Assembly (NCBI RefSeq): GCF_013282745.1
Contig: NZ_CP054044.1
Span: 3,534,001-3,598,000 of the forward strand
Direction of reading: 5' to 3'
Source of the DNA: Yersinia bercovieri ATCC 43970
Lineage (GTDB): Bacteria > Pseudomonadota > Gammaproteobacteria > Enterobacterales > Enterobacteriaceae
DNA: 64,000 bases
Below the pieces are notes generated by a model. That model searched no databases. It was not told where the DNA came from and saw only the letters and a program-made list of their open reading frames with translations. The first letter of the stretch is position 1, and each line of letters starts with the position of its first letter. Below, one piece after another: positions 53,221-62,763 of the stretch. The position numbers and the translations under genes are program-made.

Positions 53221-55874
53221 TCCTTCGTCCTCGCCGGTGTGGCTGTTGGTTGTATTGAAAGCGTTTGTTGTAACCACTCTTGTAAATTGTCACCAAAACG
53301 CAAGCTGCGCCAGAGTTGGAAGACATTTTCCTGATGTTGATAGTTCAAGATGACCGCACGTTTGGCATTTTTCTGCGTATTCACACCATGAATTTTCGAA
53401 CTTAGCGTTAATTGACCTAGATTATCAAGATCCACTTTGGCATACGATTGATAAATCTCCATATAGCGTAGCCAGTCGATCGCCGCGCCAGCGGCAATAT
53501 TGCTGTCACCGATTTGGTTAGCCAGATCCTGATCCAGACGCAGTGTCACCATGCCGTCGTTCGCCATCCAGCCATGGCGCACCAGCCATTGTGGATTGTT
53601 GAGATACAGTGGCAGCTCACCATTCACTCTACCTGACATCGCAAACTGTTTTGGCTTTAGTACGGTAAAGAGTTCGCTAAGATCGATGGCGGTTAATTTC
53701 AGCACCGCGGCATCATGTTGCGGCAAGCGCAAAGCAGACAAACTCATATGCCCCTGCAGAATATCCATGCCCACATTGCTTAGCGTCAATGGGGCCTCCT
53801 CTGAATAGGGGTAACTACCCTGTAAATCGGCGGTAATATTGCGCATGTCAAACAGATTGGTGAGCGAGGCAATGCGCAGCATCACCGGCTGTTTGGCCCC
53901 CAACTGCCAGCGGTGATCTTGCAAGCGGTAGGACATCACAAAATCCAGCCCACTTAGCTCACCATCTTTTAACCACATCCCGCCCCGCTTGACTACCCAG
54001 TGGCCACCGGCGGTAAAACCTTGCTCACGGGCTGCCGAGAAAGCCGCTTGAGCATAGAACTCCCCATCACGCAGCTTAATGCCTAGCTCTTGTGATATCA
54101 GCGGCTGGAATACCTTTAACGACTGTTTCGGCCACCAAGCTTCACCACGTAAGCGCTCGCCATCCCAGCGACCACTTAGCGGGATCGGGCCAATCGCCTG
54201 CGCCTGTAGTTTCCCCTGCCACAAGAAGCTCTCCGGGTCACGACCATTGAGTTGCAGCGACAATACCGCCGGGGGCAGATAACCGCCGCCGTCACTGAAT
54301 GCAACTTTTTTCGCCCCCAACTCAAAACCGGCAATAAAGGCGGGGTGGTGATGATCCCGCTGCCAGCTCAGAGGTTTGACCAAGGTCAGCCGTGGGGCTT
54401 CAACTTTCACCAATCCATACTGTAAGCGGTCAAATCCGGTCGAGAGTTTATCCAGAGTGATCAATGTATCCTGCCAGCGCCCTTTGCCGCTGACATCCCA
54501 ACGCGCCGCCAGCGGCGGTAGTTGACCACTGCCCCAATAGCGCCACTGCCACTGGCCTTTATCTGGCCAGAAATCCTGCGCCTGACCATCCAAATGCAAA
54601 TTGAAACTGCCCCAGTAGCTATCCTGTGCATCGACAATGGCCTGTAGACGCCCCGTGACACCGGCGGAGGTCACTTTTACCCCCGCCAGAGGCCAACGGG
54701 CATCCCTTATCCGCAATTCTGGTGTGACATTACCGTGGGCGCGCAGCAAAGCGCCGGGGTGCAATACCCAGGTTGGATTGAGCACCGAACCGCTGAGAAC
54801 ACCGGGGATAGTGGCATTCAGCACCATAGTCTCCAGATTGGCCTGCCCGCTGAGCTGGAAGATTAAGTCGCTGTTGGTTAGACTCAAATTGCCTGGCCCG
54901 AGGGTCAGTACCGCATTGCCCTTACCACTTTGGCCGGAGGTGACAACATTGATGCGCGCATCCACCGAGGTTTGATCCAACCCCTGATCCCAGTCATGTA
55001 GCGTCAGATTAATACCACCACTCAGCGGTTGCTGGGCATAGGGCCACTGCCACTGTCCACCAGCAATTTGAATTTGATTGGCTGATACACGCCACGGCAA
55101 CCGCGCCAGCGGGGCGTCGTCACCGCGCTCAGTGAGGGTTAGCACCCCTTGCTGCTGTTGCCAACTCAGGTTCAGTAACAGCGGTTTGGAGAGATAGCCG
55201 GTGGTCAATACGCCGTCAAGCGCCCCCTGCTCAGGCCAATCATCCAGCGACAGTGGAATTTTAATCTTGCCGCTAAGTTCAAACGGCTGCGGAGTGCCGG
55301 GCACCGCAATTGAGAATTGATGCAGGCTAAGCTGCTGATTTTCATCCAGTATCGCGGCAAAGCTCAATTGTTGGCCCTGATAGCGCAACTCTTGACTAAA
55401 CTTCTGCTGTGGGCGAGCGCTATCTTGGCTCGATGAGGTGAGGGTCAATTTACCGGCATATTGCTGCCACGGCGTAATCTGTAAATTGGCGATATCGAGA
55501 TCCAGCACCGAAAGCTGCTGCTGCCAGTAGGCTAAATCTTGCGGTGCGCGCTCGCCACTGCTCGGTAATTGACTCAGGCAGGCGGTATCCAGCGCCACCT
55601 GACTGGCCGCCACTTGCCAGCGGCCTTGGTGGTAACCCAGCCTCAGGGCATCGATATTGGCGAGTGTGCAATCTTGTACCCGATAGCGCAGTTGCGGGAG
55701 CTGCAATGCGCCATCTTGCCACACCGGCGGGCTAGCTAAGGTGAGTTGGCTCCCTTCCGGCAACCAGTATTGGGCGATTTTCGGTAACCACTGCGGCAGG
55801 GTTTTCCATAACGCGATCAGAGAAATTGCGCTGATCAATAACAACCAACCCACTATTTTTGCGCATTTAGTCAT
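53217..55874 (-). CDS. ydbH: YdbH, AsmA-like phospholipid-transport bridge
   Basis: YdbH is one of three large AsmA-like proteins (with TamB and YhdP) that span the periplasm and carry phospholipids to the outer membrane of E. coli. From ATG 55874 it has 885 residues, against 879 in E. coli. One N-terminal membrane helix (KIVGWLLLISAISLIALW) anchors it in the inner membrane. The rest is a long beta-rich groove with RWPLAGVKVTSAGVTGRLQA, GKGNAVLTLGPGNLSL and, near the end, ENVFQLWRSLRFGDNLQEWL, all matching YdbH. The frame is open another 30 codons upstream, but that part looks unlike the family. It is the first gene of the ydbH-ynbE-ydbL operon and divergent from ldhA. Confidence 0.93.
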   Translation of the reverse strand: MTKCAKIVGWLLLISAISLIALWKTLPQWLPKIAQYWLPEGSQLTLASPPVWQDGALQLPQLRYRVQDCTLANIDALRLGYHQGRWQVAASQVALDTACLSQLPSSGERAPQDLAYWQQQLSVLDLDIANLQITPWQQYAGKLTLTSSSQDSARPQQKFSQELRYQGQQLSFAAILDENQQLSLHQFSIAVPGTPQPFELSGKIKIPLSLDDWPEQGALDGVLTTGYLSKPLLLNLSWQQQQGVLTLTERGDDAPLARLPWRVSANQIQIAGGQWQWPYAQQPLSGGINLTLHDWDQGLDQTSVDARINVVTSGQSGKGNAVLTLGPGNLSLTNSDLIFQLSGQANLETMVLNATIPGVLSGSVLNPTWVLHPGALLRAHGNVTPELRIRDARWPLAGVKVTSAGVTGRLQAIVDAQDSYWGSFNLHLDGQAQDFWPDKGQWQWRYWGSGQLPPLAARWDVSGKGRWQDTLITLDKLSTGFDRLQYGLVKVEAPRLTLVKPLSWQRDHHHPAFIAGFELGAKKVAFSDGGGYLPPAVLSLQLNGRDPESFLWQGKLQAQAIGPIPLSGRWDGERLRGEAWWPKQSLKVFQPLISQELGIKLRDGEFYAQAAFSAAREQGFTAGGHWVVKRGGMWLKDGELSGLDFVMSYRLQDHRWQLGAKQPVMLRIASLTNLFDMRNITADLQGSYPYSEEAPLTLSNVGMDILQGHMSLSALRLPQHDAAVLKLTAIDLSELFTVLKPKQFAMSGRVNGELPLYLNNPQWLVRHGWMANDGMVTLRLDQDLANQIGDSNIAAGAAIDWLRYMEIYQSYAKVDLDNLGQLTLSSKIHGVNTQKNAKRAVILNYQHQENVFQLWRSLRFGDNLQEWLQQTLSIQPTATPARTKE

Positions 55875-56152
55875 GACTTGCCCTGTTTTATCACCGCGCT
55901 GACTCACGGTGTGCTTTAATCTCACTAATCTAAACTGCAATCTCGATAATCTAAGCTGCTGCAAGATACCACAATATAGCGTGATACCCTTGTAGCTCGA
56001 ATATCACTGTTGCCATTGAAAACTGGAATAAAAACCTGACTTTTTTGGCATGAAAAAGTGACAACTGCTCTCCTTAGCTTATTGTTGCGGCAAATTGTAT
56101 GATTTATTCAAATCTGTTAGATTGATCACACTATTTTGGCGGAGAAATCACG

Positions 56153-57145
56153 ATGAAATTAGCCGTTTACAGTACTAAACAGTATGACCGCAAATACCTC
56201 GAGTTGGTCAACAAAGATTTTGGCTTTGAATTAGAGTTTTTCGATTTTCTGTTATCGCCGAAAACCGCAAAGATGGCGGCGGGCTGTGACGCAGTCTGTC
56301 TCTTCGTCAATGATGATGCTTGTCGCGCTACCCTGGAAGAGCTGAAGAGTGTCGGGGTCGAGATTCTGGCACTGCGCTGCGCGGGCTTCAATAACGTCGA
56401 TCTGGAAGCGGCGAAGGAGCTGGGCATTCAGGTGGTGCGGGTTCCCGCCTACTCACCGGAAGCCGTTGCTGAACATACCGTCGGCATGATGTTGAGCCTC
56501 AACCGCCGCATTCACCGCGCCTATCAGCGCACCCGTGATGCTAACTTCTCGCTGGAGGGTTTGATTGGCTTCAATATGCACAATCGCACGGCGGGGATTA
56601 TCGGCACCGGTAAAATTGGTGTCGCCACCATGCGTATCCTGAAAGGGTTTGGTATGCGTCTGCTGGCCTTCGATCCCTACCCAAGTGCACAAGCGCTGGA
56701 GTTGGGCGCGGAGTATGTGGATCTCAAAACCTTATATGCCGAATCTGATGTTATCTCGCTACACTGCCCGATGACCCCAGAGAACCACCATCTGCTGAAT
56801 AAGCAATCATTTGACCAAATGAAAGATGGCGTGATGATCATCAATACCAGCCGTGGGGGTTTGATCGATTCGGTGGCCGCCATTGAAGCGCTGAAACAGC
56901 AAAAAATTGGCGCACTCGGTATGGATGTGTATGAAAATGAACGCGATCTGTTCTTTGAAGACAAATCCAATGACGTGATTCAGGATGACGTTTTCCGCCG
57001 CCTCTCTTCATGTCATAACGTGTTATTTACTGGCCATCAGGCATTTTTAACCGAAGAAGCGCTGACCAGTATTTCTGCCACCACCATGCAGAATATTGCT
57101 CAGTTAAAAAAGGGTGAACCTTGCCCGAATATCATTACCGTTTGA
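56153..57145 (+). CDS. ldhA: D-lactate dehydrogenase, fermentative
   Basis: LdhA reduces pyruvate to D-lactate with NADH during fermentation. The protein has 330 residues. The NAD-binding Rossmann loop is GTGKIG at 151-156. The catalytic residues of the D-2-hydroxyacid dehydrogenase family are Arg234 (NTSRGGLID), Glu263 (VYENERD) and His295 (TGHQAFLTEEAL). MKLAVYSTKQYDRKYLE opens the protein as in E. coli. GGAG precedes the ATG by about nine bases. It is divergent from ydbH and followed by the convergent ydbJ-like gene. Confidence 0.96.
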   Translation: MKLAVYSTKQYDRKYLELVNKDFGFELEFFDFLLSPKTAKMAAGCDAVCLFVNDDACRATLEELKSVGVEILALRCAGFNNVDLEAAKELGIQVVRVPAYSPEAVAEHTVGMMLSLNRRIHRAYQRTRDANFSLEGLIGFNMHNRTAGIIGTGKIGVATMRILKGFGMRLLAFDPYPSAQALELGAEYVDLKTLYAESDVISLHCPMTPENHHLLNKQSFDQMKDGVMIINTSRGGLIDSVAAIEALKQQKIGALGMDVYENERDLFFEDKSNDVIQDDVFRRLSSCHNVLFTGHQAFLTEEALTSISATTMQNIAQLKKGEPCPNIITV

Positions 57146-57224
57146 TATCATTACCGCCTGATTAACTATAGCGGCGCGGCCCATGGAGGGGCCTAATAGT
57201 GGCATCCCGATGAGCTGGCATCCG

Positions 57225-57521
57225 TTAGCGACTTGGGCAAGCACCACGCATCAACGCCCACTCCTCGCACCGCTTACCATCGGGCAACTGACACATCCCG
57301 ACACTACTGCCATTTAGTTGCTTAGCCAGGGTTAATACACCCCCGGCATTGGCACAATTGAGTGACGCGGGATTAGCCATGCTGACATTAGTGTGGGCAC
57401 TGGTGGCCTGCTGCACTGGCTCATAAGCATTGTTGTTTGATACGGTATCGGTAGGATCATTGCTGCTGCAAGCGGCTAAAAAAAACACGGCGCCACCGAC
57501 AAACCAAGATAATAAATTCAT
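57225..57521 (-). CDS. ydbJ: DUF333 lipoprotein, YdbJ-like
   Basis: The protein has 98 residues. A lipobox (FFLAAC, Cys18) marks it as a lipoprotein. The C-terminal half is a DUF333 domain: MANPASLNCANAGGVLTLAK, then SVGMCQLPDGKRCEEWALMRG. The domain is short, with four conserved Cys that probably form disulfides, and is found in several small enterobacterial lipoproteins (YdbJ, YoaF). In E. coli, ydbJ lies between ldhA and nifJ (ydbK), the same general place, which supports the symbol; hslJ, usually beside it, is absent here. The linker (Asn/Thr/Val-rich) is variable. The function is unknown. It is convergent with ldhA. Confidence 0.8.
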   Translation of the reverse strand: MNLLSWFVGGAVFFLAACSSNDPTDTVSNNNAYEPVQQATSAHTNVSMANPASLNCANAGGVLTLAKQLNGSSVGMCQLPDGKRCEEWALMRGACPSR

Positions 57522-57755
57522 TCTTTTGCTCCGGCATAAGAGATATATAGCGCTATAATTGGCTTATATAATATCTGTTATCATTAAAACACAACACAAA
57601 TAAGCATAAATACCCTCATTTAATTTAGCTTAGCATAAAGCGAATAGCCTAATTATCAGGGTATCTTGCCGCCTAAATGTTGAGAAAGTGATTAAATTGA
57701 TATTAATCAGATAGAGAATCAGCGACCTAGAGTTGATACAAAATAAAAGGGAATA

Positions 57756-58418
57756 ATGATGATTACTGATCTACTGCTACGAATTACCCTGGCGGGAGCG
57801 CTAGGTGGGTTAATTGGTTTTGAACGTCAATTGCGGGCTAAAGAGGCCGGGTTACGCACCCATATTCTGGTGGGTATTGGCAGTGCCATGTTTATGATCG
57901 TGTCAAAATATGGTTTTGAGGATCTATTGACACTGGAACACGTCAGCTTTGACCCCAGCCGTGTAGCAGCACAAGTCGTCAGCGGCATGGGGTTCCTTGG
58001 TGCCGGGACCATCATGATTCAAAAGCAGATGGTAAAAGGGCTAACCACCGCCGCCGGAATGTGGGTCACTGCCGCTATCGGTCTGGTGATTGGTAGCGGA
58101 CTTTATGAAATTGGGATTTATGGCACGCTAGTGACACTGGTGGTGCTGGAGATCTTCCGCCAATTAAGTAACCGACTGATCGGTCAGCACCATTTTGTCT
58201 CTATTAAGCTGCTGTCGGAGAGTGTCCCGCGTATTTTGGTGGCTCTGCAAAAACTACAGCTACAACCCATTAATCTGTCAGTCACTCAAAAACATGAAAA
58301 AGGGGAAATTGACTGTGAACTCACCATGGAAGTGATGCTGTCACCGAAAAAGAACCTGCACGAGATTTATGAAAAATTATTGGCTATCGAGGGAATACAT
58401 AAATTAGATATCAGATAA
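57756..58418 (+). CDS. MgtC/SapB family membrane protein
   Basis: The protein has 220 residues. The N-terminal MgtC domain has about four membrane helices with the motifs RITLAGALGGLIGFERQL, EAGLRTHILVGIGSAMFMI and VVSGMGFLGAGTIM, followed by VKGLTTAAGMWVTAAIGLVI. The C-terminal 75 residues are soluble and ACT-like (HFVSIKLLSESVPRILVALQ). In pathogens MgtC proteins help growth in low magnesium and in macrophages, partly by inhibiting the F-ATPase. Here the context (no mgtB, no magnesium riboswitch that I can identify) does not show a link to magnesium. GGGAATA precedes the first of two ATG codons. Confidence 0.85.
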   Translation: MMITDLLLRITLAGALGGLIGFERQLRAKEAGLRTHILVGIGSAMFMIVSKYGFEDLLTLEHVSFDPSRVAAQVVSGMGFLGAGTIMIQKQMVKGLTTAAGMWVTAAIGLVIGSGLYEIGIYGTLVTLVVLEIFRQLSNRLIGQHHFVSIKLLSESVPRILVALQKLQLQPINLSVTQKHEKGEIDCELTMEVMLSPKKNLHEIYEKLLAIEGIHKLDIR

Positions 58419-58449
58419 TTGATCTATTAATCGATAACCCAGTTTATTG

Positions 58450-58487
58450 ATCTCTGCGTTACCGCTAACCCGCGATAGCGCAGAGAT
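58450..58487. terminator. Hairpin between convergent mgtC-family gene and emrE
   Basis: ATCTCTGCG and CGCAGAGAT form a perfect nine-base stem around a 20-base loop. It lies between two converging genes and probably ends one or both, although no T-run follows. Confidence 0.55.
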
Positions 58488-58526
58488 ATAAAGTGGATAT
58501 GTGCTCCCCGTCTCCACCCTCTCTTA

Positions 58527-58859
58527 TTAATGCATCGGTGTTTTGGATAATAAATTAATCACCAGCACGCCGGCAATAATCAGCGTCATACCCGCAATCG
58601 CCGCCCAATCCAGTTTTTGCTGATAGAGAAAAGTGGCGGCAACTGACACCAAAACAATCCCCAATCCTGACCAAATGGCATAAGCAATGCCCAATGGCAT
58701 AGTTTTTACCACCTGCGAAAGCCCCCAAAAAGCAATACCATAGCCAATCACCACCACCACCGAGGGCACCAGGCGGGTAAAACCCTCGGAGGCTTTCAAC
58801 ATCGTGGTTGCCACCACCTCGGCCACAATTGCCATCAATAAATACATGAAACCGTTCAT
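58527..58859 (-). CDS. emrE: Small multidrug resistance efflux protein EmrE
   Basis: EmrE-type proteins are four-helix dual-topology antiporters that export quaternary ammonium and other cationic drugs in exchange for protons. The protein has 110 residues, as in E. coli. The essential Glu14 is in IVAEVVATTMLKASEGFTRL, and Trp63 in GIAYAIWSGLGIV. Helix 3 and 4 (LDWAAIAGMTLIIAGVLVINLLS) follow. The close similarity to EmrE, rather than SugE (Gdx), is seen in the KASEGFTRL and GIAYAIWSGLGIVL blocks. It is not next to another SMR gene, so it probably works as a homodimer. It is divergent from nifJ. Confidence 0.92.
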   Translation of the reverse strand: MNGFMYLLMAIVAEVVATTMLKASEGFTRLVPSVVVVIGYGIAFWGLSQVVKTMPLGIAYAIWSGLGIVLVSVAATFLYQQKLDWAAIAGMTLIIAGVLVINLLSKTPMH

Positions 58860-59147
58860 GGCTACTCTCTCATTTCACTATTGAGCTGACATTATGCCCA
58901 CCCAGGTGTAAATGGTCATTAACTCCCGCTCTGCTTCACAATTATTTCACAAATATCCCCATTCAGCCGCCCCCGCTTATTCCTTGCCAGCTTATCGCCA
59001 CACAAATGCGATAACTGGCAAAAATGCGCTCTGCTAGAATTTTGCTATTAGTTCAAATAATCCGTTAACGGTCAGATACGCCCAATATCCATTTTCTATG
59101 CATGACACCTGTTCTCTGCATAATAAGCAATGTGAAGGTACAAATTA

Positions 59148-62100
59148 ATGATTACAACTGATGGTAACAGTGCCGTCGCTTCTGTAGCCTATCGTGCCAG
59201 TGAAGTGATTGCTATCTACCCTATTACGCCAAGTTCCACCATGGCCGAACAAGCTGATGCCTGGTCGGGTGACGGCAAAGTGAATATCTGGGGGGATGTG
59301 CCCCGCGTAGTGGAGATGCAGTCGGAAGGTGGGGCCATCGCCACCGTACATGGCGCACTGCAAACCGGCGCACTGTCGACCTCCTTTACCTCCTCGCAGG
59401 GATTGCTGTTGATGATCCCCACACTGTACAAATTGGCCGGCGAGCTGACCCCCTTTGTGCTCCATGTGGCCGCCCGCACCATTGCAACCCACGCGCTGTC
59501 AATTTTTGGTGACCACTCCGATGTCATGGCGGTGCGCCAGACCGGTTGCGCCCTGCTGTGTGCCAGCAGCGTGCAGGAAGCGCAGGATTTTGCTCTAATT
59601 TCTCAAGTGGCGACACTTAATAGCCGCATTCCTTTTATTCATTTCTTTGATGGTTTTCGCACCTCCCATGAAATCAATAAAATTGTCCCTCTCAGTGATG
59701 ACACCCTGCGCCAGCTACTGCCGCAAAAAGGGATCGACGCTCACCGCAGCCGCGCGCTTTCGCCGGATCATCCAGTGGTGCGCGGCACGTCAGCCAACCC
59801 TGACACCTATTTCCAATCCCGTGAGGCCACTAACCCCTGGTATAACCAGACATATCAGCATGTTGCCGATGCCATGCAGGCGTTTGCTGAAGCAACCGGG
59901 CGCGAATATCAGCCATTTGAATATTACGGCCACCCACAAGCTGATCGTGTGATTATTCTGATGGGTTCCGCTATCGGCACCTGTGAAGAGGTGATTGATA
60001 GTTTGCTGACCCGTGGCGAGAGAGTCGGCGTGTTGAAGGTGCGCTTATTCCGCCCCTTCTCTGCTGAACATTTGCTGAGTGTATTGCCGCCATCGGCGAC
60101 AAAAATTGCAGTGCTGGATCGCACCAAAGAGCCGGGAGCCTTAGCGGAGCCGCTCTATCTTGATGTCATGACGGCATTGGCGGAGGCTTATAGCCGTGGT
60201 GAACGCGCCACCTTGCCGAAGGTGATTGGTGGCCGCTATGGTCTATCCTCCAAAGAGTTTGGCCCCGATTGTGCACTCGCCATTTTCCAAGAGCTGTGCC
60301 TGGATCTACCGCGTCCGCGCTTCACGGTAGGGATTTTTGATGACGTGACCGGTCTGTCACTGCCACTGAGTGATGAGACAATCGAACAGCGGGCCACACT
60401 GGAAGCGCTATTTTATGGCCTCGGCAGTGACGGCTCTGTCTCGGCGACCAAAAACAGTATCAAAATTATCGGCAACAGCACCCCGCTCTATGCGCAGGGC
60501 TATTTTGTTTACGACTCGAAAAAGGCCGGCGGCCTGACGGTCTCACACTTGCGCGTCAGCGAAACGCCGATCAACTCCGCATATTTGGTCAGTCACGCCG
60601 ATTTTGTCGGCTGCCACCAATTGCAGTTTATCGATATCTACCAAATGGCTGAACGACTGAAGCCCGGCGGTATTTTTCTGATTAATACGCCTTTTAGCGC
60701 CGATGAAATGTGGCCGCGACTGCCGCAGGAAGTTCAGGCGGTGCTGCATCAGCGCAATGCGCGTCTGTTTGTGATTAATGCCGCGAAAATCGCCCGTGAA
60801 TGCAAGCTGGGTGCGCGCATCAATACCGTGATGCAGATGGCGTTCTTCCATCTGACACAAATCCTGCCCAGCGCGATGGCGCAAGAGCAGTTACGCACCG
60901 CCATTGAACGCAGCTACAGCAATAAGGGGCCAGAAATTGTCACCCGCAACTGGCAGGCGCTGGATGCCACGCTGGCAGCACTGGTGGAAATTCCGCTGCA
61001 ACCTATTAATGAGCACAGCCCGATGCGCCCGCCTATTGTCTCCGATCAGGCGCCCGATTTTGTCAAAACCGTCACCGCAACCATGTTGGCAGGTCTGGGT
61101 GATGCGCTGCCGGTCTCCGCCTTCCCGCCCGATGGCACTTGGCCGCTGGGCACCACAGCCTGGGAAAAACGTAATATCGCGGAAAATATCCCTATCTGGC
61201 AGCCCGACCTCTGTACCCAATGTAACCATTGTGTCGCCGCCTGCCCGCACTCGGCAATCCGCGCCAAAGTGATACCACCGGATGCAATGGCTGGTGCACC
61301 AGAGAGCCTACAATCATTGGATGTTAAAGCGCGCGATATGCGCGGACAAAAATATGTGCTGCAAGTCGCGCCAGAGGATTGCACCGGATGCAACCTGTGC
61401 TACGAAGTCTGCCCGGCGAAAGATCGCCAAAACCCTGAAATCAGAGCCATCAACATGAAACCACGGCTGGAGCATCTGGTGGCAGAGAGAGGCCACTATG
61501 ACTTCTTCCTCCAGTTGCCGGAGATCGATAAAACGCAAATGGAGCGCATTGATATCCGCACCTCACAGCTGATTTCGCCGCTGTTTGAGTACTCCGGCGC
61601 CTGTTCCGGTTGCGGTGAAACCCCCTACATTAAGTTGCTGACGCAGTTATATGGCGACCGCCTGTTGATTGCCAATGCCACCGGTTGCTCCTCCATTTAT
61701 GGCGGCAACTTGCCGACCACCCCCTATACCACCAATGCCGAGGGCCGAGGGCCGGCATGGGCTAACTCGCTGTTTGAAGATAACGCCGAGTTTGGTTTGG
61801 GCTTCCGCCTGACGGTTGATCAACATCGCCAACGTGTCACTCGCTTGATCAATGAGCTGGCCCGCCAACTGCCGCCGGAGTTGGTCACGCAATTGCTCCA
61901 TGAGGAGGCCCCTCCTGAAGTTCGCCGCCAGCAGGTGATGCAACTGCGCCAGTTGTTAGTGGATATTCCCGGCAGTGATGCGCAGCAATTAGCCACCGAC
62001 GCCGATTATCTGGTGGATAAATCTATCTGGCTAATTGGCGGCGACGGCTGGGCCTATGACATCGGTTTTGGCGGCCTTGACCACGTGCTGAGCCTGACAG

Positions 62101-62681
62101 AAAACGTCAATGTGCTGGTGCTGGACACCCAATGCTACTCCAACACCGGCGGTCAGCAATCCAAAGCCACGCCACTGGGCGCTGTCACTAAATTTGGTGA
62201 GCATGGAAAACGCAAGGCGCGCAAAGATTTAGGCGTCAGCATGATGATGTACGGCCATGTTTATGTGGCACAGATCTCCCTCGGCGCACAGCTCAATCAA
62301 ACGGTGAAAGCCATTCAGGAAGCGGAAGCCTACCCCGGCCCATCACTGATTATCGCCTACAGTCCTTGTGAGGAGCACGGCTACGATCTGGCCTACAGCC
62401 ATGATCAGATGAAACAATTAACCGCCACCGGTTTCTGGCCGCTATATCGTTTCGATCCGCGCCGCACAGCAGAGGGTAAAGCCGCCCTGGCGCTGGACTC
62501 TCGCCCACCGAGCAGCGACCTGACTACCACGCTGCTTAAGGAGCAACGCTTCCGCCGACTCAATACCCAAGAGCCAGAGGTTGCCGCGCAGCTGTATGCC
62601 GCCGCCGAGGAAGACCTAAAAAGACGCTATGATTTCCTGAGCTTGCTGGCTGGCAAAGCAGAGATAGCGCCAACCGAGTGA
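59148..62681 (+). CDS. nifJ: Pyruvate:flavodoxin/ferredoxin oxidoreductase
   Basis: This enzyme decarboxylates pyruvate to acetyl-CoA with electron transfer to flavodoxin or ferredoxin. The protein is one chain of 1177 residues, known as YdbK or NifJ in enterobacteria. Domain I has YPITPSSTMAEQADAW and the Thr/Gly-rich substrate loops. Two [4Fe-4S] clusters sit at CTQCNHCVAACP (from Cys689) and CTGCNLCYEVCP (from Cys745), and a third uses Cys819/Cys822 (SGACSGCGE) with a later Cys. The thiamine diphosphate site is GDGWAYDIGFGGLDHVL near 965. It is divergent from emrE. A strong terminator follows. Confidence 0.96.
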   Translation: MITTDGNSAVASVAYRASEVIAIYPITPSSTMAEQADAWSGDGKVNIWGDVPRVVEMQSEGGAIATVHGALQTGALSTSFTSSQGLLLMIPTLYKLAGELTPFVLHVAARTIATHALSIFGDHSDVMAVRQTGCALLCASSVQEAQDFALISQVATLNSRIPFIHFFDGFRTSHEINKIVPLSDDTLRQLLPQKGIDAHRSRALSPDHPVVRGTSANPDTYFQSREATNPWYNQTYQHVADAMQAFAEATGREYQPFEYYGHPQADRVIILMGSAIGTCEEVIDSLLTRGERVGVLKVRLFRPFSAEHLLSVLPPSATKIAVLDRTKEPGALAEPLYLDVMTALAEAYSRGERATLPKVIGGRYGLSSKEFGPDCALAIFQELCLDLPRPRFTVGIFDDVTGLSLPLSDETIEQRATLEALFYGLGSDGSVSATKNSIKIIGNSTPLYAQGYFVYDSKKAGGLTVSHLRVSETPINSAYLVSHADFVGCHQLQFIDIYQMAERLKPGGIFLINTPFSADEMWPRLPQEVQAVLHQRNARLFVINAAKIARECKLGARINTVMQMAFFHLTQILPSAMAQEQLRTAIERSYSNKGPEIVTRNWQALDATLAALVEIPLQPINEHSPMRPPIVSDQAPDFVKTVTATMLAGLGDALPVSAFPPDGTWPLGTTAWEKRNIAENIPIWQPDLCTQCNHCVAACPHSAIRAKVIPPDAMAGAPESLQSLDVKARDMRGQKYVLQVAPEDCTGCNLCYEVCPAKDRQNPEIRAINMKPRLEHLVAERGHYDFFLQLPEIDKTQMERIDIRTSQLISPLFEYSGACSGCGETPYIKLLTQLYGDRLLIANATGCSSIYGGNLPTTPYTTNAEGRGPAWANSLFEDNAEFGLGFRLTVDQHRQRVTRLINELARQLPPELVTQLLHEEAPPEVRRQQVMQLRQLLVDIPGSDAQQLATDADYLVDKSIWLIGGDGWAYDIGFGGLDHVLSLTENVNVLVLDTQCYSNTGGQQSKATPLGAVTKFGEHGKRKARKDLGVSMMMYGHVYVAQISLGAQLNQTVKAIQEAEAYPGPSLIIAYSPCEEHGYDLAYSHDQMKQLTATGFWPLYRFDPRRTAEGKAALALDSRPPSSDLTTTLLKEQRFRRLNTQEPEVAAQLYAAAEEDLKRRYDFLSLLAGKAEIAPTE

Positions 62682-62704
62682 TAAGTTAATCCGCAAAAAT
62701 AACC

Positions 62705-62735
62705 AGCCAGTCAGCTTTCACTGACTGGCTTTTTA
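62705..62735 (+). terminator. Intrinsic terminator after nifJ
   Basis: AGCCAGTCAG and CTGACTGGCT form a perfect ten-base stem around a six-base loop, followed by TTTT. It ends nifJ and may also stop the converging glycosidase transcript. Confidence 0.88.
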
Positions 62736-62763
62736 GTGACGGAAAACTATTACTAATTAAAGA

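Noticed and set aside
57178-57193. GGCCC/GGGCC hairpin after ldhA as a terminator
   Set aside because: The stem is only five or six bases and has no T-tract on either strand; not strong enough to annotate.
57522-57755. Magnesium riboswitch upstream of the MgtC-family gene
   Set aside because: I could not find the leader architecture of mgtA/mgtC-type regulators in this short AT-rich gap.
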